The notes under the pieces are model-generated. The model did no database searches, had not been told where the DNA came from, and saw only the letters and a list, made by a program, of their open reading frames with translations. Of a DNA stretch of 64,000 nucleotides, positions 21,597 through 32,800 are shown in pieces; the stretch's first letter is position 1; every line of letters starts with the position of its first letter. A program made the translations under genes and the position numbers. The DNA comes from Coprinellus micaceus (lineage: Eukaryota > Basidiomycota > Agaricomycetes > Agaricales > Psathyrellaceae). The stretch spans positions 868,001-932,000 of the forward strand of contig OX596343.1 of NCBI GenBank assembly GCA_951394405.1, given 5' to 3'.

Positions 21597-23751
21597 CGGC
21601 AAGACAGAACTCTTCCACTTCTCCAAGGGCCACACGGACTTCCGTATACCCCTCGATCTCGGATATGCCCCCTTCACAGGGGACACCCCTCTGAAACCCA
21701 AGCAGTACTGGCGCTACTTGGGCTTCTTCTTCGACCGGTTCCTGTCCTTCAAAGAACACATCCGGTATTACTCGACTAAGGCTCTCACCACCGTAATGGC
21801 AATGAGAATGCTTGGTAACTCTACTCGAGGGCTGTCGCCCAAGAACAAACACATCTTGTTTCGTGCGTGTGTGATTCCGATCTGCACATACGGACACAGA
21901 CTGTGGTATTACGAGGGCGCCAAAATTCAAGGCGCACTCAAAATTCTAACCTCCATGCAGCGTAAAGCAGCATGTTGGATAATAGGGGCGTTTCGTACGT
22001 CTCCTACTGGGGGAGTGGAGTGCCTCGCAGGCCTCCCACCCATTCGTCTTCACCTCCGGAAACTCTCACAGCGTGCTGTGTTCCGGACGGCGACTCTATC
22101 TGACACACACCCCTTGCGCTCTCTCCTACCAGAGGAGCACAGGGGAAGTGCCTCTCCCCATTATGGGGCCGCCTGTCACCTCTCTCCGGTGAACCGCGGC
22201 CGCGTAAAGGACGCTATAGGCCAGACCCTCAGGGGCCTGCCCAAACTAACGGAGAAGTTCGAGCCATGCGCGGTCGAAAATACTCCAGGATCTAGGATGA
22301 TGGACCTCTATGGGGCCCAAGTCCACTTCAACAGTTTCCAGCGGTACGGCGAAGATATGTTCGAACGTCGCCGACAGGAACTGAACACTCTATGGAACTC
22401 TCTGAGTACCAACATCCGCACGGTGTGCATGGGGGTGGACGCGTCTGTCCCCAAGACCACCAGGCATAATGTGACCGCGGCCTACGTATACGAAGGCCTA
22501 GGCAATCAACGGAGCAAGGGAGTCACAGTGGCAGGACGTGTCCTGTCGTCGGACGCCGAGCTCTTAGCGATTCGCATGGCAGTTGGAAGGGCTACGGCCC
22601 TAGAAGACTGTGATCGGATTGCGATATTCACTGATTCTCTGGCCATGGCTAAGAGAGCGGTTGATCCGGGGATCCATTCGGGCCAGGCGTTTTCGCTTGC
22701 GACCTGTAAGGCCCTCCGCACCTGGTTTGCCGCCAAGGCGGACAGACGGGTGGACTTCATTGAGACCCCTTCCAAGCTGAAGTGGGGTCTCCAACACCGT
22801 GCACATCTGCACGCGCGGAGCCTCCCTCCCACTCCTGCGGGGGTGAGACCCGCTACTTCTCTCGACAGCGTGCGCAAGCATGTTGCCGACTCCGCACTGG
22901 ATGCGTGGGCTACTCAGGCACGCAACCCAGACTATCTAGGGCACCAGTTCATGGTGCTGCGCGACCCCAAGGGGAAGCCAATTCGTCCGACATACTCCAA
23001 TGGGGGAGTATGGCTCCGACACGTTAATGAGAGTAATGCGCTGTGTGCACGTATGTGCAGAGCCATCCTCAACCACGCGCCTACTGGAGAGTACTACTCC
23101 CGGTTCCGCATACCTGGCCACGACGATCACGAATGTGAATGCGGCTGTCCGGTGCAAACTCGTCACCATATTTTCACGCAGTGCGGCGTACTGCAAACAT
23201 ACGATCGGGATCCCCGCTTCGTGCGAGAACTCGTTTGGTTTTTAGAGGACAATCCAAAGGCATTCGCCTTTGGATTCCAATACGCCCCACAGGGGGATGG
23301 TTGAGAGGAGGCGGCCCCGTTTGGTTTGGACTGGTCTTGGCTGGTTAAAGGTCTCACGTGAAGGGAGCTGGGTAGGTACCCTGACGTGTCAGTCCTTGCA
23401 ACTGATGTGGATGAGGGGTACCCGAAGCGCGGCTACCGTGAGGGACACCGTTCGGGGGCAGGCAAGGTGTGCCCCCGGGGCCCATAACACCTTGTGGTGG
23501 ACTGGTACTGGCCGGGATTGGACTGGGCTGGGTGGGAATGCCGACTCAATATACTGATCTGTTGGTGCTGCAAGGCCCTTCACTGTCTGTCTGCTGGTTG
23601 GGGGTTAAACCTCAAGCGCCGGGCGTCTCCAAATCGTCAAATTTCACTTCTCATAAATGCTGTAGTACTTAGCTAGTGACGCTCGCGCTCTCTTTGTATG
23701 TCTGATAGCGACCGGACTGCCATCGTGCCCCGGAATACAAAACCTGATTTC

Positions 23752-23778
<27 letters not shown>
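21597..23778 (+). mobile_element. 5'-truncated LINE (non-LTR retrotransposon)
   Basis: It ends in 27 A (23752-23778) and is flanked by an exact 14-bp TSD, AGAGCTTCTGCGGC (21583-21596 and 23779-23792), the hallmark of target-primed reverse transcription. It begins inside ORF2, so it is dead on arrival. The 3' untranslated end shares AGCGACCGGACTGCC and CCCCGGAATACAAAA with the LINE at 34402-37052, so both belong to one family. Confidence 0.9.
21598..23304 (+). CDS. LINE ORF2 fragment (RT thumb, RNase H, zinc-finger end)
   Basis: The frame is open from the truncation point to a stop at 23304. It begins in the C-terminal part of the reverse transcriptase (ELFHFSKGHTDFRIPLDLGYA, WRYLGFFFDR), then the connector (GNSTRGLSPKNKHILFRACVIPICTYGHRLW). 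An RNase H domain follows, with acidic residues in GVDASVPK, SSDAELLAIRMAV and IAIFTDSLAMAKRAV. A Cys/His cluster near the end (HECECGCPVQTRHHIFTQCG) is typical of fungal LINE ORF2 tails. The RT catalytic YxDD motif is missing because of the 5' truncation. The downstream frame is undamaged, suggesting a recent insertion. Confidence 0.9.
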   Translation, partial: GKTELFHFSKGHTDFRIPLDLGYAPFTGDTPLKPKQYWRYLGFFFDRFLSFKEHIRYYSTKALTTVMAMRMLGNSTRGLSPKNKHILFRACVIPICTYGHRLWYYEGAKIQGALKILTSMQRKAACWIIGAFRTSPTGGVECLAGLPPIRLHLRKLSQRAVFRTATLSDTHPLRSLLPEEHRGSASPHYGAACHLSPVNRGRVKDAIGQTLRGLPKLTEKFEPCAVENTPGSRMMDLYGAQVHFNSFQRYGEDMFERRRQELNTLWNSLSTNIRTVCMGVDASVPKTTRHNVTAAYVYEGLGNQRSKGVTVAGRVLSSDAELLAIRMAVGRATALEDCDRIAIFTDSLAMAKRAVDPGIHSGQAFSLATCKALRTWFAAKADRRVDFIETPSKLKWGLQHRAHLHARSLPPTPAGVRPATSLDSVRKHVADSALDAWATQARNPDYLGHQFMVLRDPKGKPIRPTYSNGGVWLRHVNESNALCARMCRAILNHAPTGEYYSRFRIPGHDDHECECGCPVQTRHHIFTQCGVLQTYDRDPRFVRELVWFLEDNPKAFAFGFQYAPQGDG

Positions 23779-23783
<5 letters not shown>

Positions 23784-24095
23784 TTCTGCGGCTGCTCGTC
23801 CAGGAAACCTTGAGGGTGCAATGGGCAGATGGCCTGAATCAGAGGTAAAATCTGAGTTATTGGCAACGGCATTGCCAGAGGTACGTGTGCGCAACTGACT
23901 TGCGGAGCACGGACCCTTATGGCACCACTCAACAGGCGTCACGCGAATGGCTCGGTTCTGTACTCACTGCCCTCAAAAACGACCAGAGGTTGACCCCGGT
24001 CCAGGCTATGGAGCTCGAGGAATTTTGCCAGCACCCCCAGCTGTTCCTGCCGTTCAACACCCCTGAATATCGCACATGTCACGCCCTAGTACCGG

Positions 24096-24727
24096 TACGA
24101 TCCTTTCTTTCTATCCAAAACCACCTTCGGATTCCAGCTTGACCGTCACAGCAGCGTGTCCGCCCATTATTCGTGGAACCCCCGACGATCGATAGGCCGG
24201 ACGTACCTCCAATGAATGCAGAGCATCCAGTTCCCCTCGACCGCCGTTCAGCTTGAGCACTATTTTCGATTCGAATGGCGCAGTCGAGGTGGCTCTTCCC
24301 GCACACTCCATACGTTATTTTTCTTGTTCGCGACATCCCTGCAACGTGCTCTGCGGTCGTACATGAATATGTATCCCTCCTGACTTCCCAGTCCGAACCC
24401 CGATTGAGGACCGGCACCTAATAAACCTCAAGGACCATAGGGGTCGCCCTGTCTCGACCATCCACCAACTGTGCATCCTTTTCGTCGCCCAGGCCTTCAT
24501 TCCAAGCGATTACGCACAGATATTTCGTACTGTTAGATCCGTACCGAGCGTCGACTCTTACCATCCGTCATACCTACAGCGGTCTCTCTGAAACCCGAAA
24601 GGCCTGAATAGGGCGTCTGACTAGCTGTTTCAGACCACCCCACGTCATTTACCCACCCCGTCAATGGCCGTCTGGGGAATGAACGGTGCTGCTCCGATAC
24701 CATCCCTGCATCCACTCTCACCTCGCA
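24096..24727. other. Interval with no recognised feature
   Basis: About 630 bp between the split hypothetical gene and the small ORF at 24728. Reading frames on both strands are short and show no coding signature that I can defend; it may contain introns or the 3' end of the upstream gene. Confidence 0.3.
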
Positions 24728-25081
24728 ATGGCCCCAAAGTCCAAAATCAACCCGATGCACGCCAAAGTTCCACACAGCTATGAGGGCGAGCCCAGCATGG
24801 CAGGAACCACGCCATCCTTTGAAAGGACCTCCTCCATCGCACATGACCCCCAAATCCCCCTCTCTCCGCAACAAGCGTTCAAGGTGGCGTACGTGCGCTG
24901 GTACCTGACTAAGGATCCCGAGGATGGAAGGCGCTGGGTACGTGCATATCATGCCTATCGAGCTTCAGAGGGAAACTTCGAAAGGGAAGGGAGGGAGCCC
25001 GAGGTCATGGAACTTGACAACAGCGAAGCCAAAGTGGGTGTCGCGACGATGTGTCTCAACGTCTTCTTATCATATTGCTAG
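24728..25081 (+). CDS. Small hypothetical protein
   Basis: A 117-codon ORF from an ATG in fair context (MAPKSKINPMHAKVPHSYEG) to a TAG at 25081. It contains a coding-like segment with aromatic and charged residues (QAFKVAYVRWYLTKDPEDGRRWVRAYHAYR) and could be the last exon of the gene whose earlier exons lie at 21453-24095. A GTACGT that could serve as donor lies inside the RWVRAY codons, so the end may differ. No family was recognised. Confidence 0.35.
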   Translation: MAPKSKINPMHAKVPHSYEGEPSMAGTTPSFERTSSIAHDPQIPLSPQQAFKVAYVRWYLTKDPEDGRRWVRAYHAYRASEGNFEREGREPEVMELDNSEAKVGVATMCLNVFLSYC

Positions 25082-25278
25082 CACTTAGTCGAGGGCGAGC
25101 CGCCCCTCGAAGAAGGATTTGAACGCCGAGTGTTACAGTAGGAATAACAGCTGTGTCAACGAAAGCCCGTTCCTGTTCCAATGTTCGTCTCGATAGATCC
25201 CTTTGTGATGTACGCGAATAGAGTGTGACAGCCGAATTAACAAAGGCCACCGATCGAGGAGCCGTCGTTTGAACGCAC

Positions 25279-26352
25279 CTAGTTCTGTTCACCGAGGCTG
25301 TGGTATCCGGGACATCCTGCGTAGTGAACTACTCCCTCCTCGGTTACTACAGAGACGGACGGGTCTCCATACAGACGCCCATAGCGACGGTCAACCCATC
25401 GAACAGCCAAGGTCCATTTGAAGCGGGGTCCGAGATACACTGTAGCACCCGGAGAAAAGGGCATTTGCAGGTTCTCTCCATCGTCGCATTGTCGTGCTTC
25501 CCACTTTGAAGAGCTTGTCGGGTCGCCATCGTCCAGGCGGTCTTCGATTAGATAACCTCGCGCTGCATATTTGTTTAGAGCGAGAAAAGTGTTCGGAGGT
25601 AAGCATGGAATAGAGGAGTCGGGGTCGCAGTTCCGGAGGCCTACATTCCCTTCAGCGTTGTAAGAAACGAGTGTCTGGGCATCGAAGCCCACCTTTGTTG
25701 TTGAGCGTCAAAGAAGGGTAGCAGCACGAGACACCGGTCCCAGTGACATAATTCATGACTGGCGTCGAATGGAAGAAGAAAACCGGTAAAAGGGGGCATC
25801 GTGATCGCGACTGCACTAGTTGTATCTTCCGACCCGATATTGTGTTCTTCAGGAAGTAGACCTGGAATATGCCGTGGTTGCAGAAGTATTGTATGTCCTC
25901 CGCGGCGGCTTTGTCGGCGGGTGCAGCGAGGTTGGTCGGAGCAGGTGACGGCTCTTGCGCGTACCCGTGAACGCGGAACCAACCCAGGGCGCATTCAACC
26001 TCTTCGTAGGGACAATAGAAGTCTACATCACCAGGAAGCCATGACCCGGGATTGATTATGGCTAGCGCAGCGGAACCTGATATCACGATGTCATGGCGGC
26101 GCATTACGTCCAGCGTGCTGGCAGGCAAGCCAAACTTTCGCAGGAGATTTTCGACCCGGATATGCAGGATTGAGTGAGCGAGAGGCGTGAACCCGGGGAC
26201 GTGAGCGAGATTGACGAGGATGTCCAACGAGAAGAACCCCTGAATCCAGTGTTGCAACTCGATGGGCAAGCGACAGATTTGTTGGTCTATAGTCGCTATC
26301 AGGAAATGAAGTGCTCTGCACAGTCTCCAGACTCACATAGAGATAAAGCCAT
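25279..26352 (-). CDS. Nucleotidyltransferase-motif family protein (intact)
   Basis: Three exons can be read: 26352-26337 (MALSLY), 26286-25693 and 25640-25279, with GT-AG introns of 50 and 52 bp. Residues after the first junction (QQICRLPIELQHWIQGFFSLDIL) resemble an F-box-like helix. The core motif is SGSAALAIINPGSWLPGDVDFYCP, a GS-x(n)-D-V-D-F-Y pattern that fits the first two catalytic elements of pol-beta-type nucleotidyltransferases. Then come GRKIQLVQS, the signature FFFHSTPVMNYVTGTGVSCCYPSLTLNNK, and exon 3 with CLPPNTFLALNKYAARGYLIEDRLDDGDPT and a basic/aromatic tail RWVDRRYGRLYGDPSV. Paralogous to 19231, 26773 and, more distantly, 45398 and 46804. It is head-to-head with 26773. Enzymatic function is inference only. 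Confidence 0.75.
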
Positions 26353-26772
26353 TGCTTTTGGACTACGCGACGAATTTGATGATGGAGGTTATGAGAAGAA
26401 TAGGAAGTCCGTGTGCACGGATCCCGGCCTCAATCACGGAATCACGGCAAGTGGCCATTTAGGCGCTCTATTGAGCGCCCATCCAGTATGACAGAAGAAA
26501 ACATGGGTTTGTGTGAGACCCAACGTCAAACCATAACGAATACTAGTAGCTTTTCCTCCGTACTTTCTGTCACCAACTTCACCAATGCAGCTCCTGTCCC
26601 CCACACCGAAGGAGCCGTTCACGTGGCGATCCCGGGGAGTCCGGGGACCCCGGGGCCTTGCTTTATGATCCAACTTTAACCCGTTTCTGTTCACCCACCA
26701 CCACCCCTGCCCAAAGTTACCCATACTTCGACCCCCACAATGCCGCAGTCGAGCCCTTCACCGAATCGCGTA

Positions 26773-28048
26773 ATGAGTCTCTTTGAACTGCGTGAGTGCC
26801 AATCTCATTCCGAGCGGCGTCCGAGACATGCTGACTCTGTAACCAAGACTGTTTCCTGTGGGCTTTGCCCAAGGAACTTCGCATCGAAGTAATGTGCTAC
26901 TTCCCCTTACATTATCTGCTCGCGTTGTCGGATTCCCCACTGTATGGGGATGACTCGCACCGCATTCTCTTGGCCCGCGTGAAGGACGTGCTTCATGAGT
27001 TTGGACTCGACGAAGACGCGACTCTCGAGATGATGGAGAACACTCAGAGTGGCTTTTCGGGGTCTAGTGCTCTCTACGTCGCGTACCCTGGACAGTGGTG
27101 GCCTGGTGATGTCGATTTTTATTGTCCACGTGGGTTGAAGGCCGAATTACTTCAGTTTTTCATCTCTCAGCAATATGAACTGGCCTCGTCCACCGAAACC
27201 CCCATTTCTCCGACCAGCGATGACCCTGGCACCTCTCCGAGCCTACCCCATGCTCACGACGACCACGACGACATCCGGAACAACGAAGGATCTACGACTC
27301 ACCCGTCAAATGCCTCTCTGGACTCTCCGAGTAATATTGGCATCCCCATTGCGGTCACGGTCCCACTTAATCCGCAGACGCCCGGCGCTTCCACCGAGTA
27401 CGGCCCACAGGGCTGTATGCTCTCTGTCGAAACCATGACAAAAGGAGACAAGAAGATTAACATTATCGAGTCGGAAGCTCTCACCGCTGTAGCGCCGCTC
27501 TTCTTCTTTTACTCCACGGCGGTCATGAATATGGTCACCGCGCAAGGAGTTATCTGCTATTACCCCGAGCTAACGTTCCACAACATTAGTGGGTATTCTC
27601 CCATATATCACCCGTCTACCCTATTGAATTACGTTCTCTTCTAGCTGTTGAAAACCACACGGCAAGCATGCGGGACGCGACGAGAAGGGCGGGGGCTCTT
27701 CAAAAATATCGCGACCGTGGCTTCACCGTTCACCACGACTGCTCCACAACTCACATTGGGCGGGGTACTGAGCCAGTTTCCTGTCGGGTATGCCAGAACG
27801 ATTTCATGCACTGGGACGACGCCATGAGCATGCCGTTTCGCAAGGGCGAAGACTTGGAGCCCAATCATCAGTACCACTGGCGTCTGGCTTTCAGACGGGA
27901 GCGACAGGGAGGTGGTCCGTCCGTCCTCACTCAAGCCCACATCTTCGTCGAGGATGACCCCCGCAAAAATTCCCATACCATATACGAGGGTGATGAAGGG
28001 CTGTCCCACCAGGTAGGGAACGAAGATAAAGAGTTCGTTTTCAATTGA
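26773..28048 (+). CDS. Nucleotidyltransferase-motif family protein (intact)
   Basis: Exons 26773-26791 (MSLFEL), 26848-27588 and 27645-28048, with GT-AG introns of 56 bp each. The start exon is chosen because splicing yields HCFLWALPKELRIEVMCYFP, which aligns with the N-terminus of the paralogues; the second exon alone has no ATG at that point. The motif SGSSALYVAYPGQWWPGDVDFYCP, the strand KKINIIES and the block LFFFYSTAVMNMVTAQGVICYYPELTF mark the family. A low-complexity Ser/Pro/Asp insert (about residues 120-175) is unique to this copy. The last exon has two CxxC-like pairs (HDC...CRVC). It forms a head-to-head pair with 25279-26352; about 420 bp separate the starts. Confidence 0.75.
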
Positions 28049-29495
28049 TGGTAAAATTTCGGTTGGCCCGTATGCAAACTAAATAGTACCAATATGTTAT
28101 TTTGTGCTTCGTATTTCCTTGTATATGAACATTTACTGAAGCCCTCGAGGCCACTATCCAGAACGTAGATGCTGAGCGCCTGCCAGTGCACGTGATCCGG
28201 CGAGAGATTGGTAAGCGACGGGTGGAGTGCGGGCGGCGCAGGTGAATCAGGTTACCCCAAACACTTCAAGTTTGTGTATCATGTCCCGCCTTCGACTGTC
28301 GCCTCCAACTAGTTATTCCTTACACCATGAACTGGCTCTACGAACGTGATGACGCTTGTAAGGCCTATTCCATGATATGACGCCAGCGCGTTCTGTTCTG
28401 ACCGAGGGTTTTTAGGTGCCTACCTGAACTCCTACATTGAAGGTGCCTCCCAAGACAAGAGCTCGGTGTCGCTGCTGAAGGATGTAGATGTGAGTCGCAT
28501 CGTCCCAAACATCTATAAGGCTAATAACTCAGCTCAGGTTAGCCACGGGAATGCTACACAATACTCTCAACCCTCGTGCTATCGCCTCACTTGTGACGAA
28601 GGCGGTGAACCCTCTGAGGTTCTCGTTCGCATCCCCGGGATTATAGGAGATAGAAATATCGGTCCTTTTACGCGCCCCCTGTGAGTAGCCCCTTCGACTC
28701 GGGCCCCCACCATTCTCACCAGCCAAAGAGCCAGTAACCGCGTCAGTGCTGTCCGACGTCTCAAGCAAGATGTGCGTCTCACAGGGCTGGGCTCCCATAC
28801 CTTTAACGCCATCGAAAGCAAGTTTCGCGATGTAGAGTCTATTTTCACCAATGCGGTCGGACCCGGTCAGCTCGAACTCTTCTCATTCGACGAATATGAG
28901 GGAGACTACGCTGTGGACATGCATACTAGGTACTTAACCGAGCGCAACACGGTTCCTTCCGCCAGGCACATCCCCTTCCCCGACGCTATCGACCCCCTAC
29001 ACATACTCGAGGAGGCGAGAGGAAACAGGTTCGTTCGCACGGACGACAACGTCGTGGAGTACTGCGGTCGCTCTCTCGGGACCCACGGTGAGCCAAGGTC
29101 TGTCTAGTTCACTCAGACCTGCATGAACGCTCTAGTGACCGACCATCCCCCAGGTTTCACCCCCTAGGCCCTGCGAGCTTCCAGGTTGGGGACGTCGTCG
29201 AGGCATACGCTGCCTTTGTCGCCTATCCGCTCTACGATCCCGACGGTCACCAGCAACACCGCGTGATCGGACATAAGCTGGTCTTGACGCTACGGACCTT
29301 GGTTATGCTGGAGGCCCATTTTCAAGAGGTGAGATTGCAGTGGTTGATTCGTTGGACATGCATCTAAACCAGGATGACAGGATGCTCATGACCGGCGGCA
29401 GAAGATGAAGCGCCGTCAACCACCACGGGAGCCCACGCGCAGTGTTGCTGATCGGCGAGGGCCTTCTCTCCCAACTGGACGCAGCCTGAAGAGGA

Positions 29496-29805
29496 TGTTG
29501 AAAGTGTAACTGGGGGCAGGGACACTGAAGCCTCTAGGTCAGAGTACTGAACTGTTGATATTGGGGCATACTGCTACTCACCTGAAGCCTCTAGGTCAGA
29601 GTACTGAACTAAGGGGCCTCAGGGCAATACATGGAGTGTTGATACACAGGAATCAGGTCACATGATGCTAGATGATCCAGATATGATAACTAAGTCCGAT
29701 TAGATCAAGATAACTGATGAAGGGGAAGATCATGATGGATAAGGGTGATCTGTGAATGGATAAGGATGGATAAGGGTGGAGTCACCAAGTCACCAAGTTC
29801 CAACA
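29496..29805 (-). repeat. copia 3' LTR (relative to minus-strand element)
   Basis: 310 bp, matching 37738-38047 throughout by inspection. It contains an internal direct repeat (CTGAAGCCTCTAGGTCAGAG twice) and several GGATAAGG words. Confidence 0.95.
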
Positions 29806-29849
29806 CACTCCCTTGACTGAGACTCACTCCCTTCAGTCAACACACTCCC

Positions 29850-32800
29850 TTAATCTGCACGGAGTCCAAGTCGTTCTCGTGCAAGTCGGATGGCTGGAAG
29901 AGGAAGGGCCTTGGTGAGGCAGTCTGCAGGCTGCTCAGTGCCCTTGATGTGAACAGGGGCAATGGTACCAGCTTCCACAATGTCTCGCAACCAGAAGAAC
30001 CGCAGATCCAGGTGCTTCATGCGTCCAAAGTGCTCGGGGTTCTTGCTGACACTGATAGCGGACTGGTTGTCAATGTGGAGGGTGGATGGACCATGCTGGG
30101 GGAAGCCAAACTCGCCAAGGATGTTGCGCATCCATAGGATCTCCTTTCCAGCCTCAACTGCAATCATGTACTCAGCCTCTGTGCTAGAGAGAGCAACGAT
30201 CGTCTGCAGCTTGCTGGACCAGCTCACAGCACCTCCAGCTACAGTGGTGACATAACCACCAGTAGAGCGTCCAGAATCAAGGCAGTCACCATGGGAGGCG
30301 TCACAGTAGGTCTCAAATGTGACCGAGTTGACGCCTTTTCCACTGTAGGTGAGCTTGTAATCCATAGAGCCCTTGAGGTAGCGAAGGAGGTGCTTGAGAG
30401 CAGCCCAGTGACGAGGTCCTGGATTGGCGCTGAAGCGGCCAAGGAAGCCAACGGCGTAGGAGATGTCAGGACGAGTCATGGTGGCAAGGTAGAGGATGGC
30501 ACCAAGGATGCTGAGGTAGGGGATGCTGCGCATGAACTCAATCTCTTCCTGGGTGATAGGACCCATGGACTTGGAGAGCTTGATCCCAGGAGGGAGAGGA
30601 GTGCCTACAGGGCTGCAGGACTCAAAACCGTAACGAGCAAGGATGTCGATGATGTACTGGCGCTGGGAGAGGGAGATGGACCGGTTGGGGCGATCCCTGA
30701 TGACTTCAACACCAAGGATGAACTTGGTTTCACCCAAGTCACGCAGCTTGAACCGCTTGGAGAGCTCCTCCACAGTTCGATCCAGTGCCTCCTTGCTCTT
30801 GGAGGCCAGAGTCACATCGTCAATGTAGACGGGGAGGATGATGTGAACGTCTCCATGAGCGTAGATGTAGACAGACCGGTCAGACTGGAGTCGAGTGAAT
30901 CCCATGTCCAGAAGTGTGGCATGCAGCTTCTTGTTCCACTGCCTAGCACCTTGCTTGAGGCCATACAGCGACTTCTTGAGCAGGCACACCATGTTGGGAC
31001 CACCTTGGTGGAATCCCTCAGGCTGGCGCATGTAGATGACTTCGTCCAAGTCGCCGTTGGTGAAGGCAGAGGAGAAGTCGCAGGAACGAAGGTGCATGTC
31101 CTCGATCCCTGCAGCTGCAAGGGCGTTACGAAAGGCGGCAGGACGGAAGGTGGGGGCATAGGTCTCAGAGTAGTCGATCCCAGGACGTTGGCTGCAGCCC
31201 TTGGCCACAATACGACCCTTGAAGCGTTCAACCTTGCCGTCAGGAGTGCGTTTGGTCTTGAAGACCCAGCCAGAGGGGATGGCCTTGGCTCCAGGAGGCA
31301 GTTCAACAAGCTCCCAAGTCCCATTGCCTGTGAGGGTGAGGATCTCCTCGCATGCAGCAGCTTCCCAGTGCTGACTATCAGGCCGAGCAAGGGCTTCCCT
31401 GTAGGTACGAGGGTCACCAGTGGCAGAGACACCTGCAAAGTCGTTGACTTCACCGTATCCACCCATGTCGTCATCACTCTCATCCTCAACGGCAGGACTC
31501 GGTTCCCTGGCTTCCCAGAGAGCTGGGGGAGCAGGGGCGAGTTGCGGTGCAGGGGCCCGGCCAAGGGCAGGGGCGGTGAGAGGACGAGGTGCGGGGGCAG
31601 CAAGAGGCGGTGCAGGTGCAGGTGCAGGAGCTGGGATGGGAGGTGCAGGCACAGGAAGGGCAGGTGCAGGAGGAGGAGAGGGTGAGCATTCAGATTCAGA
31701 GTCAGAATCACTGAGGCTAGCACCACGTCGAACCGGTTTGGCCACCTTCCACCACTCCCCTGGCTGCTTTGACTGCCGTCCTGTGCGTCTGACAGGCTGA
31801 GGGGCAGGACTCGCACCACGAAGCTGGGCAGGAGCAGGGGCAGGCGGTGGAGGAGCAGGCAGATTCAGAAGGGGGACTAGAACCGGTGAAGCACCTCGAG
31901 GTGCTGGGGGTGGCTCAATGTGAGCAGGTAGATGGGCAGGCATCTGGGGAAGCTCAACGTCATCAGGAACCTCTGGGGACGCAGCAGGGGCACCAGAGGG
32001 GATGGGAGCGGTGGGTGGTTGTCCAAGAAGATGGAGGAGGTTGTGGTCGATGGAGTTGTTCATCCTGAGACCAGGGAAGTAGCGTTCATCGAATTCAGCA
32101 CGTTCAGAGACGAAGAACTGCTTGGTGGTGGGATCGTAGAAGTCCCAGCCCTTGTAATCCGACGGATAGCCCACAAAGAGACACTTGCGCATGTGGGACT
32201 CCAGCTTCTTGCGCTTGTCCTTCTGCACAAAGACGTAGGCAGTGCATCCAAATACCCTGAAGCGGCTCAGATCTGGCTTCTTGCTGTACCAGGCTTCATA
32301 GGGTGTCTTACCTGGAAGCGCAGAGGTAGGCAGGCAGTTCCAGACCTTCACCTGGGTGGCAAGGCAGCGACCCCAGAAGCTAGGAGGCAGCTTGGCCTGG
32401 TGGAGCATCGCAGTCACATCCTCTAGCATGACCCGGTTGGCTCGCTCTGCATCGCCGTTCTGTTGAGGACGATTTCGAGTGGTATGGAGTCTGAGAATGC
32501 CAGAGTCGTCACAGAATGTGTTGAACTCGGTGGACATGTACTCGCCACCCTTGTCGTCATGCAGAGCCTTGATCTTTCGACCCAGTTGCGTCTCAGCAAG
32601 AGCCTTGAACAGCTTGAAGGCGGAGAATGTGTCACTCTTCTGCTTGAGCATGACCGTGACCCGATAGCGTGTATGGTCGTCAATGAAGACACACCAGTAA
32701 CGGAACCCTTCTGGGGTCGAGACGGACATGGGACCGCACAGATCAGAGTGGACGAGGTCAAGGGGATGCAAGGCACGGTTCCCAGTCGAGGGAAACGACC

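Larger units (their letters stand above)
21453..24095 (+). pseudogene. Hypothetical gene split by a LINE insertion
   Basis: ATG 21453 opens a short coding-looking stretch (MDFDIIPPLASLKETQEYV) that is cut by a LINE at 21597. Beyond the LINE and one TSD copy, the frame AAARPGNLEGAMGRW continues to a GTACGT donor at 23881. A 55-bp intron (23881-23935) then leads to ASREWLGSVLTALKN...TPEYRTC. The segment before the LINE and the one after it are not in the same frame without an additional intron, so the model is tentative. No family was recognised. Confidence 0.35.

Noticed and set aside
30291..31685. 464-codon plus-strand frame inside the copia element
   Set aside because: It is the antisense of the Pro/Ala-rich linker and RT region of pol; its composition mirrors the real minus-strand gene.
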